Of a DNA stretch of 9,183 bases, positions 7,368-9,183 are shown in pieces. Made by a program: the position numbers and the translations under genes. Numbering within the stretch: the stretch's first letter is position 1; every line of letters starts with the position of its first letter. The notes beneath the pieces were generated by a model. The model had not been told where the DNA came from. It searched no databases and worked only from the letters and a program-made list of their open reading frames with translations. The stretch covers positions 1 through 9,183 of the forward strand of contig CAZPUJ010000404.1 in assembly GCA_964589725.1 (NCBI GenBank), in the 5' to 3' direction. This DNA comes from CAYSHJ01 sp964589725 (lineage in GTDB: Bacteria > Planctomycetota > Planctomycetia > Planctomycetales > Planctomycetaceae).

Positions 7368-8819
7368 GTGTTTTCGATTCACGGTCCTTCCAGCCGATTG
7401 TGTGACACCGTTTCGCGACGCGAGCTGTTGATGGTCGGCGGTCTGTCGTTGATCGGGCTGGGGCTGCCGACGTTCCTGCGACAGCAAGCGGTGCATGCGG
7501 CTCCGAGTGCGACTGGCTCGGTGCACGCGGCCAACGGATTTGGCGCGGCCCAAGCGGTGATCTTAGTCTACTTGCAAGGATCACCCAGCCACATTGACCT
7601 GTGGGATCCCAAGCCCGATGCGCCGGCGGAAATCCGTGGCGAGTTCCAGCCCATCGCGACGAACGTCCCTGGAATGCAGTTGGGAGAAGTGCTGCCGCTG
7701 CTGGCCGAGCAAGCTCAGCATTTCACGCTCATCCGCTCGATGGGGGTCAAGCCCAAGGGACTGCGAAATCATGGCTCGGCGATTTACATGCTGATGACCG
7801 GCACCGACCCGAACAACTTTTCGTCGACCGGACTGGCCGTGCCGCCAGGGCGAGACGACTTGCCGTCCGTCGGTTCCATCGTGGCTCGACAGCGACCCTC
7901 GCCGTCGGGCGGGTTGAGTTATGTCGCCGTGTGTGGACCCGTCAAAGAGGGCAAGGAAGTTGGCGTCGGACAGTCGGCGGGAATTCTCGGCGCCGCGTAC
8001 GACCCTTTCACGATGTACGACGACCCGACTCAGCCGCTGAAGCTGGAAGCGTTCGCGCTTCCCGGCGATGTGACTTTGGACCGTCTGCAATCCCGCGTCG
8101 ATCTGCGGTCGAGCATTGATGCGCAACGCGAAGCCGCTCGCACAACGGCGACGTTCGACACGTACTACGAGCGAGCGCTCGCGCTGGTGCAATCGCATCA
8201 AGCCGTGCAGGCATTTCGACTCGACGCGGAATCGGACGCGACGCGCGACCGCTACGGGCGAACGCGGTTTGGCCAGAGTTGCTTGCTTGCTCGGCGGCTG
8301 GTCGAGGCGGGGACACGATTCGTGCAGGTGACTTGGCCAGCCCGTTCCGACGACGAGCCTGTGGCCGGACCGGACGGGTCATGGGACACGCATCGCAACA
8401 ACTTCCCAACACTGCGCCAGCACCGCTGTCCGGTCTTCGACCACACGCTGTCGGCGCTGCTGGCGGACCTCGCTGCACACGGGCTGCTCGAAACGACGCT
8501 AGTCGTGGCGGTTGGCGAGTTTGGTCGCTCACCGAAGATCGGTGCTCCGACCACCGACAATGTTGGCCCTGGCGGTCGCGACCACTGGCCCGAATGCTAT
8601 TCATGTCTCATCGCGGGTGGCGGCGTGCGACCAGGTCAGGTCTACGGCGAATCGGATCGCTTCGCGGCTTGGCCCAAGAGCAATCCAGTGCATCCGTACG
8701 ATCTCATCACCACAATCTACCACGCGCTGGGCATTGATCCCGCGACCGAGTACCACGACTCGCTTAACCGCCCGCGCCGCCTCGTCGAACACGGCCACCC
8801 CGTGCTGGGTCTGTTCTGA
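7368..8819 (+). CDS. DUF1501 domain protein with Tat-type signal (second of pair), GTG start
   Basis: A 483-residue DUF1501 (PF07394) paralogue of the preceding gene. It starts at GTG, and the choice is supported by gap-free alignment of its first 21 residues with the upstream protein: MFSIHGPSSRLCDTVSRREL shares Gly6, Arg10, Cys12 and Arg17-Arg18. A Tat signal follows, with a hydrophobic stretch and AVHA-AP (about 41-46). Landmarks are GSPSHIDLWDPKP (71-83), RDRYGRTRFGQ, a conserved RRLVEAGTRFVQVTW segment, WDTHRNNFP (339-347), GEFGRSP (383-389), GRDHW (403-407), IAGGGVRPGQVYG, and HPYDLITTIYHALGIDP. These match the family consensus better than the first copy does. The protein is presumably exported and possibly metal-binding; the substrate is unknown. 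The 6-nt gap to the upstream stop and the absence of a strong separate ribosome binding site suggest translational coupling. Confidence 0.93.
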   Translation: MFSIHGPSSRLCDTVSRRELLMVGGLSLIGLGLPTFLRQQAVHAAPSATGSVHAANGFGAAQAVILVYLQGSPSHIDLWDPKPDAPAEIRGEFQPIATNVPGMQLGEVLPLLAEQAQHFTLIRSMGVKPKGLRNHGSAIYMLMTGTDPNNFSSTGLAVPPGRDDLPSVGSIVARQRPSPSGGLSYVAVCGPVKEGKEVGVGQSAGILGAAYDPFTMYDDPTQPLKLEAFALPGDVTLDRLQSRVDLRSSIDAQREAARTTATFDTYYERALALVQSHQAVQAFRLDAESDATRDRYGRTRFGQSCLLARRLVEAGTRFVQVTWPARSDDEPVAGPDGSWDTHRNNFPTLRQHRCPVFDHTLSALLADLAAHGLLETTLVVAVGEFGRSPKIGAPTTDNVGPGGRDHWPECYSCLIAGGGVRPGQVYGESDRFAAWPKSNPVHPYDLITTIYHALGIDPATEYHDSLNRPRRLVEHGHPVLGLF

Positions 8820-8916
8820 ACGTGCCGTCCACGCCCGGCAACGGCGTGAAGGTAAGGCGAATGGCAACTGAAAACTGACCCCTCGCTTCACGGATTCCTG
8901 GCAATTCTTGGTCTTT

Positions 8917-8944
8917 CTTCGGAAGTCTTCGCAGACTTCCGAAG
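8917..8944 (+). terminator. Hairpin terminator after the DUF1501 pair
   Basis: A perfect 12-bp stem (CTTCGGAAGTCT at 8917-8928, its complement at 8933-8944) closes a TCGC tetraloop. Only three Ts follow, so it is a weak intrinsic terminator or a stabilising 3' hairpin. It lies about 97 nt after the stop of the second DUF1501 gene. A smaller 6-bp stem (8830-8835 with 8843-8848) precedes it. Confidence 0.6.
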
Positions 8945-8959
8945 TTTCAGTCGGTTTGG

Positions 8960-9125
8960 CACGGCCGGCTAATTGGTCCGGTTAAGTGGTCTGTGGAGGC
9001 ATACAAGCCCGAAGCGCAAGCAAGGGAATCCGCAGAAATCCCCACGGCCGGCTAATTGCTCCGGTTAGGTGGTCTGTGCAGTCATACAAGCCCGAAGCGC
9101 AAGCGAGAGAAAGCCGCAGAAATCT
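8960..9125. repeat. Tandem intergenic repeat, two units of about 83 nt
   Basis: Unit 1 starts at 8960 and unit 2 at 9043, both with CACGGCCGGCTAATTG. They share CCGGTTA, GTGGTCTGTG, the block ATACAAGCCCGAAGCGCAAG and CCGCAGAAATC, with about seven substitutions and one 1-nt indel. Unit 1 stops inside the hairpin that unit 2 completes. No coding potential is apparent: 8820-9183 contains no gene. Confidence 0.85.
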
Positions 9126-9183
9126 CTCGCTTGCGCTTCGGGCTTGTATTTGAATCCAGACGCAGATTGAAGAATTAGCCAGC
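9043..9183. repeat. Possible short non-coding element with terminal inverted repeats, cut by the window end
   Basis: GGCTAATT at 9050-9057 faces AATTAGCC at 9173-9180. Extended to 12 nt (9047-9058 against 9172-9183), the ends match at 10 positions. Between them lies the 27-bp hairpin. This is compatible with a MITE-like element of roughly 140 nt, but the right boundary is at the window edge and no target-site duplication can be seen. Confidence 0.35.
9084..9149. repeat. Perfect 27-bp inverted repeat (long hairpin) in the second repeat unit
   Basis: The arm 9084-9110 begins ATACAAGCCCGAAGCG and ends GCGAGAGA. The arm 9123-9149 is its exact reverse complement, ending GCTTCGGGCTTGTAT. The loop is 12 nt (9111-9122). 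No good T-run follows, so it is not a typical terminator. It resembles a REP/MITE-type palindromic element. Comparable GCTTGCGCTTCGGGCTTGTAT sequences are, from memory, dispersed in planctomycete genomes. Confidence 0.88.

Noticed and set aside
7361..7405. ATG at 7361 as start of the second DUF1501 gene
   Set aside because: It is in another frame and stops after 14 codons; GTG 7368 is in frame and aligns with the paralogue.
8960..9183. CRISPR array
   Set aside because: There are only two long, diverged tandem units without spacers of regular size, and no cas gene is present.

Overview
The window looks like a chromosomal segment of a planctomycete (Pirellulaceae-like, moderately high GC). The evidence is two back-to-back DUF1501 proteins with Tat signals, a Tat-exported Gfo/Idh/MocA oxidoreductase, a TIGR03032/DUF4915 protein, and small intergenic repeats. 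All genes lie on the + strand. No rRNA, tRNA, CRISPR array, transposase or phage gene was seen.

Layout. 1-2289: C-terminal two thirds of the replicative DNA polymerase III alpha subunit (dnaE), cut by the left edge. 2290-2458: intergenic, with a degenerate 15-nt periodic repeat. 2459-3071: a Phd/YefM-type antitoxin overlapping a PIN-domain toxin that is broken by a one-base deletion. 3151-4494: exported Gfo/Idh/MocA oxidoreductase. 4495-4722: intergenic, with two oppositely oriented copies of a 15-nt-period repeat. 4723-5802: TIGR03032 protein, probably a beta-propeller, starting at TTG. 5931-7361 and 7368-8819: two DUF1501 proteins only 6 nt apart. 8820-9183: no gene; a hairpin terminator followed by a tandem repeat with a perfect 27-bp inverted repeat that runs to the window edge.

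How the genes relate. dnaE is housekeeping and unrelated to its neighbours. The toxin-antitoxin pair is a decayed accessory module. The two DUF1501 genes almost certainly form one operon. The TIGR03032 gene 128 nt upstream may be transcribed with them, but no shared function can be shown. The oxidoreductase is probably a separate unit, because a repeat-filled gap of about 230 nt separates it from the TIGR03032 gene. No clearly new multi-gene system is visible. The most unusual material is the non-coding repeats (15-nt-period elements and the terminal hairpin repeat), plus the frameshifted toxin and the paired, divergent DUF1501 paralogues.
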